Shown piece by piece: positions 1 to 8,193 of a stretch of DNA of 64,000 nucleotides. Below the pieces are notes generated by a model, which saw only the letters and a list, made by a program, of their open reading frames with translations, was not told the DNA's origin and ran no database searches. The position numbers were made by a program, and so were the translations under genes. Source of the stretch: Rhizobium tumorigenes (lineage in GTDB: Bacteria; Pseudomonadota; Alphaproteobacteria; Rhizobiales; Rhizobiaceae); assembly GCF_003240565.2 (NCBI RefSeq), contig NZ_CP117255.1, positions 3,082,501 to 3,146,500 on the forward strand, written 5' to 3'. How positions within the stretch are numbered: the stretch's first letter is position 1; each line of letters starts with the position of its first letter.

Positions 1-2624
1 TCGCAGAGCGGGCCAAGCACCGCATCATGGTCCGTCTCGTCAAGGGTGCCTACTGGGATGCTGAAATCAAGCGCGCGCAGGTCGACGGCCTTGCTGATTT
101 CCCGGTCTATACTCGCAAGATCTACACAGACGTCTCCTATATCGCCTGCGCGAAAAAGCTGCTGGCATCGCAGGAACGCGTGTTCCCCCAGTTCGCCACC
201 CACAATGCCCAGACGCTGGCAACGATCCACGCCATGGCCGGCCCCGCCTTCAAGGTCGGCGACTATGAATTCCAGTGCCTGCACGGCATGGGCGAGCCGC
301 TCTATGACGAGGTCGTCGGCAGCAGCAATCTCGACCGACCGTGCCGCATCTACGCTCCTGTAGGCACTCATGAAACGCTGCTCGCCTACCTCGTCCGACG
401 GCTGCTCGAAAACGGAGCCAATTCCTCCTTCGTCAACCGAATCGCCGATCCGGCCATCTCCGTCGACGAACTGACGGCCGATCCCGTCGAAATCGTCCGC
501 GCAATGCCAACAGTCGGCGCCCGTCATGAGCAGATCAAGCGCCCTGCCGATCTCTACGGCGAACGTCGCAACTCCGCTGGACTCGATCTCTCAGACGAAA
601 CCACGTTGTCCGAATTGTCGAGCGTGCTGCGCGAAGGCACGAAAGTCGAATGGACCGCAGCCCCTGCGCACGGCAGCGGCAACCCTGCCCAGCCTGTCCG
701 CAACCCCGCAGACAACAGCGACATCGTTGGCACCGTCAAGGAGGCCACCGACTCCGAGGTGCAGCAGGCCGTGACCCTCGCCACTGCCGCCACCGCATCC
801 TGGAGCGCCACGCCAACGGCCGAACGTGCCGCGTGCCTGTTACGCGCCGCCGACCTGCTGCAGCAGCGGATGCCGGACCTTTTGGGACTGATCATGCGCG
901 AGGCCGGCAAATCCCTGCCGAACGCCATCGGTGAAGTGCGGGAAGCAATCGATTTCCTGCGCTACTACGCCGAGCAGGCCAACCGTACAATAGGCCTGGC
1001 GCACCACGCTCTCGGTCCAATCGTCTGCATCAGCCCCTGGAATTTTCCATTGGCCATTTTTGCCGGTCAGATTGCGGCGGCTCTGGTCGCAGGCAATCCG
1101 GTGCTGGCAAAACCTGCCGAAGAGACGCCGCTCATTGCCGCCGAAGCGGTGCGTATCCTGCATCAGGCAGGCATTCCGGGAGATGCCCTGCAGTTGCTGC
1201 CCGGCGACGGCCGGGTCGGTGCCGCATTGGTCGGAAACGAGGCCATTGCCGGCGTCATGTTCACCGGCTCGACAGATGTAGCCCGGCTGATCCAGGCACA
1301 GCTCGCAAACCGCCTCTCGGAGAATGGCAAGCCAATTCCCTTCATCGCCGAAACAGGCGGCCAGAACGCCATGATCGTCGACAGTTCGGCCCTTGCCGAA
1401 CAGGTGGTCGCCGACGTCATCGCCTCGGCTTTCGACAGCGCCGGTCAGCGCTGCTCGGCATTGCGCGTCCTCTGCCTGCAGGATGAGGTGGCTGACCGTG
1501 TGCTCGACATGCTGAAGGGCGCCCTCAACGAGCTCGTCATCGGCCGCACCGATAGCCTGGCTGTCGACATCGGCCCGGTGATCACGGCTGAAGCGAAAAG
1601 CAACATCGAAACGCATATCGACGCCATGCGCGGCATCGGCGCCGAAGTCGAGCAGCTCGCCCTGACAGCCGCCACCGCAAACGGCACGTTCGTTCCGCCG
1701 ACGATCATCGAACTCCGCCAGCTGTCGGACCTGAAGCAGGAAGTCTTCGGCCCCGTACTGCACGTGCTGCGCTATCGGCGCGACGATCTCGACCGGCTGA
1801 TCGACGATATCAACGCCACCGGCTACGGCCTGACTTTTGGTCTGCATACCCGACTGGACGAAACCATTGCCCATGTGACAAACCGCGTCAAAGCCGGCAA
1901 TCTCTACGTCAACCGCAACATCATCGGCGCTGTCGTCGGCGTGCAGCCGTTTGGCGGCAGAGGGCTATCCGGCACCGGCCCCAAGGCAGGCGGTCCGCTC
2001 TATCTCGGCCGCCTGGTGTCGACACCGCCAGTGCCCCCGCAGCACAGCTCTGTCCACACCGATCCGGCGCTGCTCGATTTCGCCAAATGGCTGGATGGAA
2101 AAGACGCCAAGGCCATCGGTAGCGCTGCCCGCGAGAGCGGCCTGTGGTCAGCCCTTGGCCTGATATCGGAGCTTGCCGGCCCGGTCGGCGAGCGTAACCT
2201 CTACGCCCTCCATCCACGCGGAACGATCCTGTTGATGCCGGAGACAGTGGACGGACTTTACCGGCAGCTCTCCGCTGTGCTCTCAACCGGTAACAACGCC
2301 ATCATCGACGCATCGACCGGGTTGGAAGCAGCACTGGAGGGCTTGCCAGCCAGCGTTTCGTCCAGGTTTTCCTTCAGTCCTGACTGGACAGCATCGGGGC
2401 CGTTTGCAGGTGCGCTGATCGAAGGCGAGGCGGAGCGTATCCGGGCTATTAATACCGCGATCGCCCAGCTACCGGGGCCGCTGATCATTGTCCAGGCCGC
2501 ATCGAGCCTGGAGCTGTCAGACAAACCCGACAGCTATTGCCTGCACTGGCTGCTGGAAGAGGTCTCGACCAGCATCAACACTACAGCCGCCGGCGGTAAT
2601 GCCAGCCTGATGTCGATCGGCTAA
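1..2624 (+). CDS. putA: Bifunctional proline dehydrogenase / P5C dehydrogenase, 5' end outside the window
   Basis: Oxidises proline to glutamate in two steps: FAD-dependent proline dehydrogenase, then NAD-dependent delta-1-pyrroline-5-carboxylate dehydrogenase. The reading frame is open from base 3, so the gene enters from the left, and 873 codons are visible. The first ~170 residues are the end of the PRODH barrel (RLVKGAYWDAEIKRAQ is a family signature). An aldehyde dehydrogenase domain follows, with the NAD-site stretch SPWNFPLAIF and the catalytic Cys in SAGQRCSA (TGC at 1452). The remaining ~200 residues match the degenerate C-terminal domain of long PutA proteins. Rhizobial PutA is about 1,200 aa, so roughly the first 350 residues are missing, including any N-terminal DNA-binding region. 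The gene converges on the next minus-strand gene across a hairpin at 2648-2668. It is usually regulated by an Lrp-type PutR, which would lie outside the window. Confidence 0.96.
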   Translation, partial: AERAKHRIMVRLVKGAYWDAEIKRAQVDGLADFPVYTRKIYTDVSYIACAKKLLASQERVFPQFATHNAQTLATIHAMAGPAFKVGDYEFQCLHGMGEPLYDEVVGSSNLDRPCRIYAPVGTHETLLAYLVRRLLENGANSSFVNRIADPAISVDELTADPVEIVRAMPTVGARHEQIKRPADLYGERRNSAGLDLSDETTLSELSSVLREGTKVEWTAAPAHGSGNPAQPVRNPADNSDIVGTVKEATDSEVQQAVTLATAATASWSATPTAERAACLLRAADLLQQRMPDLLGLIMREAGKSLPNAIGEVREAIDFLRYYAEQANRTIGLAHHALGPIVCISPWNFPLAIFAGQIAAALVAGNPVLAKPAEETPLIAAEAVRILHQAGIPGDALQLLPGDGRVGAALVGNEAIAGVMFTGSTDVARLIQAQLANRLSENGKPIPFIAETGGQNAMIVDSSALAEQVVADVIASAFDSAGQRCSALRVLCLQDEVADRVLDMLKGALNELVIGRTDSLAVDIGPVITAEAKSNIETHIDAMRGIGAEVEQLALTAATANGTFVPPTIIELRQLSDLKQEVFGPVLHVLRYRRDDLDRLIDDINATGYGLTFGLHTRLDETIAHVTNRVKAGNLYVNRNIIGAVVGVQPFGGRGLSGTGPKAGGPLYLGRLVSTPPVPPQHSSVHTDPALLDFAKWLDGKDAKAIGSAARESGLWSALGLISELAGPVGERNLYALHPRGTILLMPETVDGLYRQLSAVLSTGNNAIIDASTGLEAALEGLPASVSSRFSFSPDWTASGPFAGALIEGEAERIRAINTAIAQLPGPLIIVQAASSLELSDKPDSYCLHWLLEEVSTSINTTAAGGNASLMSIG

Positions 2625-2643
2625 TCGGCTAGACACCGGTTTG

Positions 2644-2668
2644 AAAAGTGGCCGCTCGAGGCGGCCAC
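2644..2668 (-). terminator. Stem-loop terminator between convergent putA and the secreted-protein gene
   Basis: A perfect 8-bp stem, GTGGCCGC / GCGGCCAC (2648-2655 and 2661-2668), encloses a 5-nt loop. On the minus strand it is followed by TTTT, so it suits the gene ending at 2698. It may also stop putA transcripts, but the plus side lacks a T run. Confidence 0.6.
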
Positions 2669-2697
2669 CGATAGCCGTCTTGGAGGATAGGCCGGAA

Positions 2698-3156
2698 TTA
2701 CTCAGGCGCCTTCTGGGTCTGCGTGCACTCGGTCAGGCCTGTGAACGCCTTCTCGACACCCTCGAGCGGAAACTCGACGCTGTTAGTATTGGCCTTGACC
2801 GCGAGCGTCTTGCCCGTCGTGAACGCCGTGACGGCCTCGGTGGTGTTCGGCACGTCGATGGTGGCGGTGGCGTCGGTATCCGCGGTCGAGGAGAAGTCGG
2901 TCGGAACCCCACCATCCACAGACCACGTACCTTTCACCTCATCGCCCTTGGCAATGGTGAACTTCGGCGAATTGGCAAACAGCACAACCTTGTCGCCGAC
3001 GGCGAGCAGGCCTACCCCGGCATCGATGTTCTGCGCCAGGCAGCCGGTAAAACTATCGCCATCCTTCAACGGCATGACCGCAAAATCGGCGGCATCGGCA
3101 GCACCGGAAAGCAACAGGGCGACGAGCGCCATGCTGAAGAATTTGAACCTGTTCAC
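2698..3156 (-). CDS. Small secreted protein of unknown function
   Basis: A 152-aa protein with a clear Sec signal peptide: a basic start (VNRFKFF), a hydrophobic core (SMALVALLLSG) and an AADA/ADF-like cleavage site near residue 20. I start it at GTG 3156 because AAAGGAAAC sits 5 nt upstream and the signal peptide then begins at residue 1; the longer frame to 3264 adds an Arg-rich tail that looks non-coding. The mature part is about 130 residues, Thr/Val/Ala-rich, with one Cys near the N-terminus (FTGCLAQ) and one near the C-terminus (LTECTQT) that could form a disulfide in the periplasm. I recognise no domain. It is a single gene between convergent putA and the dehydratase gene behind it. 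Confidence 0.75.
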   Translation of the reverse strand: MNRFKFFSMALVALLLSGAADAADFAVMPLKDGDSFTGCLAQNIDAGVGLLAVGDKVVLFANSPKFTIAKGDEVKGTWSVDGGVPTDFSSTADTDATATIDVPNTTEAVTAFTTGKTLAVKANTNSVEFPLEGVEKAFTGLTECTQTQKAPE

Positions 3157-3267
3157 GAATGTTTCCTTTGTGGGAGAGGTTTGGGAATTCGGTACGACAC
3201 GGCATCCACGAGCCAAGAAAGCCTGTGCGAATGAGTGCCGGACAGCGGTGGCCACCCGCTGCAATGC

Positions 3268-5094
3268 TTAGTGATTATCGCGCGGAATGCCCTTGGTCTG
3301 GGCGATACGCTGGTAGTTGACTGCCGGCTCGAGCACCGCACCGGTTTCCAGCTGGCCGACATAGGCGCGCTGTATTTCCTGCCACGGCGTCTGGCTTTCG
3401 GGATAGGCATAGCCACCGGCAGCCTCAAGCGCCCGACGCCTTGATGCCAGTTCCTCATCGTCGACAAGGATATTGGCCGATCCCTTGTTGAGATCGATAC
3501 GCACAATGTCGCCGGTGCGCAGCAGCGCCAGTGTACCGCCGGCTGCGGCTTCCGGTGACGCATTGAGAATCGACGGCGAGCCTGACGTGCCGGACTGGCG
3601 TCCATCACCGATACAGGGCAATGAGTTGATACCCTGCTTCAGCAGATAATCGGGCGCCCGCATGTTGACGACCTCGGCGGCGCCGGGATAGCCGATGGGA
3701 CCGGCACCGCGCATGAACAGGATGCTCTTGAGGTCGATCGCGAGCGCCGGATCGTCGATCCGCGCATGATAATCCTCAGGCCCGTCAAAGACGATCGCCC
3801 GGCCGGTAAACGCATTCGGGTCTTCGGGATTGGAGAGATAGTGCGCCCGGAATTCCGGCGAGATGACGCTGGTCTTCATGATCGCCGATGAGAAAAGATT
3901 GCCTCGCAACACCCGGAAACCGGCTCGCTCCTTCAAGGGACGCTCGAATGGGCGGATGACCTTTTCGTCTTCTGTCCTGGAATTCGAATAGTTCTCGCCG
4001 ACAGTGCGGCCATTCACGGTCATCGCATGGGTGTCGAGCAGGCCGTGCTTGATAAGCTCGCCCATCACGGCCGGCACGCCGCCGGCGTGATAATAATCCT
4101 CGCCCAGATATTCGCCGGCCGGCTGCAGGTTGACCAGCAGGGGAACATCCTCGCCGTGGGTCTGCCAGTCGTCGATATCGAGCGCCACGCCGATATGCCG
4201 GGCAAGCGCATTCAGATGGATCGGCGCATTCGTCGAGCCGCCGATGGCGGAGTTCACCTTGATCGCATTGATGAAGGCTTCGCGGGTAAGGATGTCCGAC
4301 GGTTTCAGATCCTCGCGAACCATCTCGACGATCCTGAGGCCCGTTTCGTAGGAGATCTCCTGGCGGTCGCGATAGGGAGCCGGGATCGCGGCGGCACCGG
4401 GCAGCTGCATGCCGAGCGCTTCGGCCAGCGAATTCATCGTCGTCGCTGTGCCCATGGTGTTGCAATAGCCGGTCGACGGCGCCGAGGAAGCAACGAGCTT
4501 CAGAAACCCCTTCTGATCGATTTCACCCTTGGCCAGAAGCTCGCGTGCCTTCCAGATAATGGTGCCGGAGCCCGTGCGCTCGCCGCGAAACCAACCGTTC
4601 AGCATCGGACCGACGGAGAGCGCGATGGCCGGAATGTTGACCGTGGCCGCCGCCATCAGACAGGCCGGCGTCGTCTTGTCGCAACCGATTGTCAGCACCA
4701 CGCCGTCCAGCGGGTAGCCATAGAGCACTTCGACCAGACCGAGATAGGAGAGGTTGCGGTCGAGCCCCGCCGTTGGTCGTTTGCCGGTCTCCTGGATCGG
4801 ATGGACCGGAAATTCGATGGCGATGCCGCCGGCGTCGCGGATGCCCTCGCGGACGCGCTTGGCGAGCTCGATATGGTGGCGGTTGCAGGGTGACAGGTCC
4901 GAGCCAGTCTGCGCAATACCGATAATCGGCCGCCCCGACTGCAGCTCGTCGAGGCTGAGGCCGAAGTTCATGTAGCGCTCGAGATAGAGGGCCGTCATGT
5001 CCGGATTTTGCGGATTGTCGAACCAGGCGCGCGAGCGCAGAGGCACGTCGTCCGGCAGCGGGGTCGGAACGGAAGGGGGTGTTTTCTTGTCCAT
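3268..5094 (-). CDS. IlvD/Edd-family sugar-acid dehydratase, D-xylonate dehydratase-like
   Basis: Fe-S and Mg-dependent dehydratase that converts an aldonate into its 2-keto-3-deoxy acid. The protein is 608 aa from ATG 5094 (MDKKTPPSV); the frame runs to 5214, but that extension is Arg/Ser-rich and has no ribosome site. Three cluster-ligand cysteines of the family are visible at about residues 70 (SPCNR), 138 (GCDKTT) and 211 (YCNTMG). The opening [20 protein letters not shown] and the end of the protein resemble Caulobacter XylD and related aldonate dehydratases more than IlvD or Edd. L-arabinonate or another C5/C6 aldonate remains possible. It lies tail-out from uxuA, with an IS element now between its upstream region and the end of uxuA, and is probably part of the same sugar-acid regulon. 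Confidence 0.85.
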   Translation of the reverse strand: MDKKTPPSVPTPLPDDVPLRSRAWFDNPQNPDMTALYLERYMNFGLSLDELQSGRPIIGIAQTGSDLSPCNRHHIELAKRVREGIRDAGGIAIEFPVHPIQETGKRPTAGLDRNLSYLGLVEVLYGYPLDGVVLTIGCDKTTPACLMAAATVNIPAIALSVGPMLNGWFRGERTGSGTIIWKARELLAKGEIDQKGFLKLVASSAPSTGYCNTMGTATTMNSLAEALGMQLPGAAAIPAPYRDRQEISYETGLRIVEMVREDLKPSDILTREAFINAIKVNSAIGGSTNAPIHLNALARHIGVALDIDDWQTHGEDVPLLVNLQPAGEYLGEDYYHAGGVPAVMGELIKHGLLDTHAMTVNGRTVGENYSNSRTEDEKVIRPFERPLKERAGFRVLRGNLFSSAIMKTSVISPEFRAHYLSNPEDPNAFTGRAIVFDGPEDYHARIDDPALAIDLKSILFMRGAGPIGYPGAAEVVNMRAPDYLLKQGINSLPCIGDGRQSGTSGSPSILNASPEAAAGGTLALLRTGDIVRIDLNKGSANILVDDEELASRRRALEAAGGYAYPESQTPWQEIQRAYVGQLETGAVLEPAVNYQRIAQTKGIPRDNH

Positions 5095-5100
5095 GACGGT

Positions 5101-5150
5101 ATCCACGATTGGCGATGAATCAACCACCAGATTACTGGATCGTGGTGGAT
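5101..5150. promoter_or_regulatory. Dyad symmetry upstream of the dehydratase, possible operator
   Basis: Just upstream of the dehydratase start there is CCACCA (5124-5129) facing TGGTGG (5143-5148), and ATCCACGAT (5101-5109) is nearly mirrored by ATCGTGGTGGAT (5139-5150). The position fits a repressor site. The bound protein is unknown; the nearby GntR regulator is one candidate, although this sequence does not match the dyad upstream of gntR. Confidence 0.3.
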
Positions 5151-5254
5151 TGTATAAGCCAATTCGTGCGGCGATGCGGAGTGCAGATCGCCGATTGCAC
5201 CAATCTTGAGCCATCCTGTTTCAGGAACGACATCGGGGCGTTGACCAGCCGCAA

Positions 5255-5285
5255 ACGGCACCGCATGTCAGGCAAGCGGTGCCGT
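5255..5285 (-). terminator. 10-bp stem-loop, former uxuA terminator cut off by the IS
   Basis: ACGGCACCGC (5255-5264) and GCGGTGCCGT (5276-5285) pair perfectly across an 11-nt loop. It lies on the far side of the insertion sequence from uxuA. Without the IS it would sit only ~15 bp behind the uxuA stop, so I read it as the original end of the uxuA transcript. It has no strong T run. Confidence 0.5.
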
Positions 5286-5300
5286 CCGGTCTCTCTATTA

Positions 5301-6141
5301 GGCAGTGTCCCCATAAACGGGGTTCATCTTATTGACGGTGTGTGATTCAATCTCCTTGAAAGGAGATTGCCATGCGCCGTCATGAATTGAGCGACGAAGA
5401 ATGGGCTATCATTGCACCTCTTTTGCCGAACAATAGCCGTGGAATTGAACGTGTCGATGACCGCCGGGTGATCAACGGCATCCTGTGGCGTTTCAGGACT
5501 GGTTCGTCTTGGCGAGATGTGCCGGAGCGTTATGGCCCGCGCACGACGCTTTACAATCGGTTCTCCCGATGGCGCAAGGCGGGCGTCTGGGATCGTCTTC
5601 TGGACGCCGTTTCAAAGCGTTACGATGGAGACATCGTGATGATCGACAGTTCTTGTGTTCGCGTTCACCAGCATGGTGCCAACGCTAAAAAGGGGGATCT
5701 GCCGATCCTTGCATGGGACGTTCGCGCGGCGGCCTGACGACAAAGATCCACGCTCTTGTCGATGCAGATGGCAGACCGGTTCGGCTTGAACTCACCGCCG
5801 GCCAAGCCGCCGATGCACCGATGGCTGAAAAGCTGTTGAGCGACCTGCGGCCCGGCGCGACGATCCTCGCCGACAAGGCATATGACACCGACGCAATTCG
5901 TAACTTTGCCAAGCAACGCAAGTGCTGGGCGAATATCCCTGCAAAGGCCAATCGAAAGCAGACATTCAGCTTCAACCGCTGGGTCTACCGTCAGCGCAAT
6001 CTCGTGGAACGGTTCTTCAACCGTATCAAGCAGATGCGAGGCCTCGCGACGCGATACGACCGGCGCGCTGATAATTACATGGCCGCCCTCAAGCTTGTCG
6101 CGACGAGGATATGGATCGCCTCAACTAATGAGTCCGTGGCC
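5301..6141 (+). mobile_element. IS5-family (IS427 group) insertion sequence, apparently intact, 841 bp
   Basis: The ends were inferred from weakly matching inverted termini: GGCAGTGTCCCCAT on the left, and GGCCACGGACTCAT reading inward from the right. Both are flanked by TA (5299-5300 and 6142-6143), the small target duplication usual for this group. It encodes one transposase in two overlapping frames. Length, end sequence and transposase all fit IS427-type elements. It landed exactly at the stop codon of the convergent uxuA gene without changing its last codons. No internal stop or deletion was seen, so it may still be mobile. Confidence 0.85.
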
Positions 6142-6144
6142 TAG
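5372..6144 (+). CDS. IS5/IS427 transposase made by -1 frameshifting (orfA 5372-5737, orfB frame to 6144)
   Basis: DDE transposase for the surrounding element. OrfA (121 codons) carries the N-terminal helix-turn-helix region (DUF4096 type, beginning MRRHELSDEEWAIIAPLLP) and the first catalytic Asp (MIDSS). The second frame carries GRSRGGLTTKIHA, the second Asp (ADKAYD) and the YRQRNLVERFFNRIK box with the Y-2-R-3-E-6-K spacing of the family. A slippery heptamer A_AAG_GGG lies at 5689-5695 in the orfA frame; a -1 slip there joins 107 codons to 150 codons for a 257-aa protein, the normal size. Without the slip, orfA ends in an unrelated tail at 5737. The TAG stop at 6142-6144 lies just outside the element and uses the duplicated TA of the target. 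Confidence 0.88.
5689..5695 (+). promoter_or_regulatory. -1 ribosomal frameshift site A_AAG_GGG
   Basis: In the orfA frame the codons AAG and GGG can re-pair with AAA and GGG after a one-base backward slip. A TAA immediately before it in the new frame (5686-5688) means the shift cannot occur earlier. This is the expected way to make full-length transposase in the IS427 group. Confidence 0.7.
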
Positions 6145-6151
6145 GCCACGG
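6134..6151. repeat. 18-bp perfect palindrome at the IS/uxuA junction
   Basis: CCGTGGCC-TA-GGCCACGG. The left half is the IS right end, the centre TA is the target duplication, and the right half is the end of uxuA. Both genes therefore finish with Val-Ala-stop read from opposite strands. It could act as a weak two-way transcription barrier, but has no T runs. Confidence 0.8.
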
Positions 6152-7337
6152 GAGACGGTGCGCCTTGCAATTGGTCGACCGCTGCAATCACGCCCCGAAG
6201 CTCCGCCAGTCCCTTCAGCCGACCGATGCAGGAATAGCCGGGATTGACGGTTTTCTCCTGGTCGTCGATCAGCAGATGGCCATGGTCGGGACGCATTGGA
6301 ATGACGCAGTCGCTGCGGCCGGTGGCCAGACGCCGACGCTCCTCGCCGCGCAGCACGGAAATCAGCGACACCATGTTGACGTCGCCGCCGAGATGTTCGG
6401 ATTCGACGAAGGACCCGTCCGCTTCCTTGCTGACGTTTCGCAAGTGGGCGAAATGAATATGCTCGGCGAAACGGGATGCGAGGCCGACCACATCGTTGCC
6501 GGCGCGCGAGCCGTAGGAGCCGGCGCATAGCGTGATGCCGTTTGCGGGTTCATCGACGGCATCGAGAAGGGTCTGGATATCCTCGGTCTGCGAGACGACG
6601 CGCGGCAGCCCGAACAGTGAAAACGGCGGATCGTCGGGATGGATCGCGAGCCTGACGCCATTTTCCGCCGCGACCGGCACCACCTCCCGCAGGAACTCGA
6701 CCAGATTGGCGCGCATGTCACCCGAGGAAAGGTCGTCATAGGACGCGATCTGGCCGCGAATGGTTTCGCGGGTGTGGCTGTCCTCCCCACCCGGCAGACC
6801 GGCAATGATGTTCTTCTCGAGCGTCAGGATGTCAGTATCCGTCATCGCCTGGTGACGGAGGCGGGCAGCCTCGATGATATCGACCGCATAGCTGTCTTCT
6901 GCCCCGCGCCGCCTCAGCACGAACAGATCGTAAGCGGCAAAATCCACCATGTCGAAGCGTAGCGCAAAGCCGCCCGCTTCAGTCGGAAAGAGCAGGTTCG
7001 TGCGCGTCCAGTCGACGACCGGCATGAAATTGTAGCAGACAACGGGAACGCCGCCCTTGCCGAGATTGGCCAGGCTCTCTTTCCAGGCATCGACATAACG
7101 TCGCCAGTTCTGATTGCGCAGCTTGATGGCGGAGTTAACCGGAATGGATTCGCAGACCGACCAGACCATCCCGGCCTTTTTCACCAGCGCCATCCGCTCC
7201 GCGATATCGTCCGGCGTCCAGACGCGACCGTCATAGATGTGGTGCAAGGCCGTCACGACGCCGTGGGCGCCCGCCTGCCGTGCGTGAGATAGGCTCACGG
7301 GATCTTCCGGCCCGAACCAGCGCCAACTTTCCAGCAT
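6141..7337 (-). CDS. uxuA: Mannonate dehydratase
   Basis: Converts D-mannonate to 2-keto-3-deoxy-D-gluconate in hexuronate breakdown; a cytoplasmic, metal-dependent TIM barrel. The 398 aa match the usual family length. Family stretches are MLESWRWFGPEDPVSL at the start, RLAIHPDDPP, ITLCAGSYGSR and MRPDHGHLL, which supply the His, Cys and Asp metal ligands. The ATG at 7337 has GGAGG 7 nt upstream. The stop codon spans the edge of an IS element, but the reconstructed pre-insertion sequence also ends ...SPVA-stop (TAA), so the protein is intact. It is transcribed away from the gntR-SDR-lyxose isomerase operon and shares a 124-bp control region with it. The original terminator (5255-5285) is now separated from the gene by the IS. 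Confidence 0.95.
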   Translation of the reverse strand: MLESWRWFGPEDPVSLSHARQAGAHGVVTALHHIYDGRVWTPDDIAERMALVKKAGMVWSVCESIPVNSAIKLRNQNWRRYVDAWKESLANLGKGGVPVVCYNFMPVVDWTRTNLLFPTEAGGFALRFDMVDFAAYDLFVLRRRGAEDSYAVDIIEAARLRHQAMTDTDILTLEKNIIAGLPGGEDSHTRETIRGQIASYDDLSSGDMRANLVEFLREVVPVAAENGVRLAIHPDDPPFSLFGLPRVVSQTEDIQTLLDAVDEPANGITLCAGSYGSRAGNDVVGLASRFAEHIHFAHLRNVSKEADGSFVESEHLGGDVNMVSLISVLRGEERRRLATGRSDCVIPMRPDHGHLLIDDQEKTVNPGYSCIGRLKGLAELRGVIAAVDQLQGAPSPVA

Positions 7338-7353
7338 GTCGTCCTCCGCGTAA

Positions 7354-7424
7354 TGTTGGGCAATTAAAGCAAGAATATTTCAAATGACAAGTCGAGATCG
7401 CATATTGCGACTTTAAGCCCAACA
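7354..7424. promoter_or_regulatory. Divergent control region with a pair of inverted TGTTGGGC sites
   Basis: TGTTGGGC (7354-7361) and GCCCAACA (7417-7424) are perfect inverted copies 55 bp apart; the match continues imperfectly as ATTAAAG / CTTTAA. They bracket the AT-rich promoter zone between uxuA and gntR. Two separated sites of one regulator, most simply the adjacent GntR protein, would give autoregulation and joint control. The binding protein is inferred from position only. Confidence 0.5.
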
Positions 7425-7461
7425 TAATAATCTTGTTAACGGCGAGGAGTGAGGGACAAGC

Positions 7462-8193
7462 ATGGAGGACGGCAGCAGGGCTTCGGCCGTCGACGACGTG
7501 GTCCGCCAGATCCGCGAGATGATCCGCGAGCGCGGCATGGGCGTCGGCGACATCTTGCCGGGAGAAGCGGAACTGGCCGTGCAGTTCGCCTCCAGCCGCA
7601 ATACCGTGCGCGAAGCATTCCGGACGCTGAAAGCCTATGGCGTCGCCGAATCGCGACAGAAGATCGGCGCCGTTCTCACCGACCAACACCAGCACGCCAT
7701 GCAGCGGCTGTTCGCATTCGCGATGGATGTGTCAGTCGATGCCTTTCGCGATATCCAGGGCTATCGCCGGCTGACCGAAATGAACCTGTTCGACCCGCTC
7801 ATGCAACGCCTGACGCCCGGAATGCTGGATGAAATGGACGCGCTCAACCAGACCATCCTTACATCCGAAAACGCCGAGCAGGCCTCCGAGCGCGATTTCC
7901 AGTTTCACACCCTGTTGGTCGATGCCGCCGGCAACCGAACGCTGTCGGAAACCTACGGCATGTTGCGACCGGTCATCCAGCGCCTGATGATGGCCGGCAA
8001 ATCGCAACGGCTGACGCTGGAAGCCGTCGTCAGCGAGCATGCGGACATTGTTGCCGCCCTGCGCCATCGCAACCGTATCGCCTTTTCCTACCATATGGAC
8101 CGGCATCTCGACGCCGGTCTCCAATTCATTCCCGAGGCGCCGCGAGCGACGCCGACCGCCAATCGCAGCATGCCGCGTAAAGGACGCCGATAA
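7462..8193 (+). CDS. GntR-family regulator, FadR/FCD subfamily
   Basis: A 243-aa repressor-like protein. Residues ~10-75 form the winged helix-turn-helix (LPGEAELAVQFASSRNTVREAFRTL is the recognition part). Residues ~95-225 are the all-helical FCD ligand domain, which in this subfamily binds small carboxylates through His/Asp metal ligands (HTLLVDAAGN, SEHADIVAAL). It starts at ATG 7462 behind a purine-rich AGGGACAAGC. Its stop overlaps the SDR start (TAATG), so the two are translationally coupled. The divergent uxuA suggests an aldonate or a 2-keto-3-deoxy acid as effector; this is inference. GntR proteins of this type usually bind short inverted repeats, and a candidate pair lies just upstream. 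Confidence 0.9.
   Translation: MEDGSRASAVDDVVRQIREMIRERGMGVGDILPGEAELAVQFASSRNTVREAFRTLKAYGVAESRQKIGAVLTDQHQHAMQRLFAFAMDVSVDAFRDIQGYRRLTEMNLFDPLMQRLTPGMLDEMDALNQTILTSENAEQASERDFQFHTLLVDAAGNRTLSETYGMLRPVIQRLMMAGKSQRLTLEAVVSEHADIVAALRHRNRIAFSYHMDRHLDAGLQFIPEAPRATPTANRSMPRKGRR

Noticed and set aside
2641..3271. Plus-strand ORFs of 197 and 182 codons over the secreted-protein gene
   Set aside because: No ribosome site or family; the minus-strand frame has a signal peptide and a good ribosome site.
5372..6144. Transposase as a pseudogene broken by a frameshift
   Set aside because: A standard slippery heptamer is present exactly where the frames join, as expected for this IS group.
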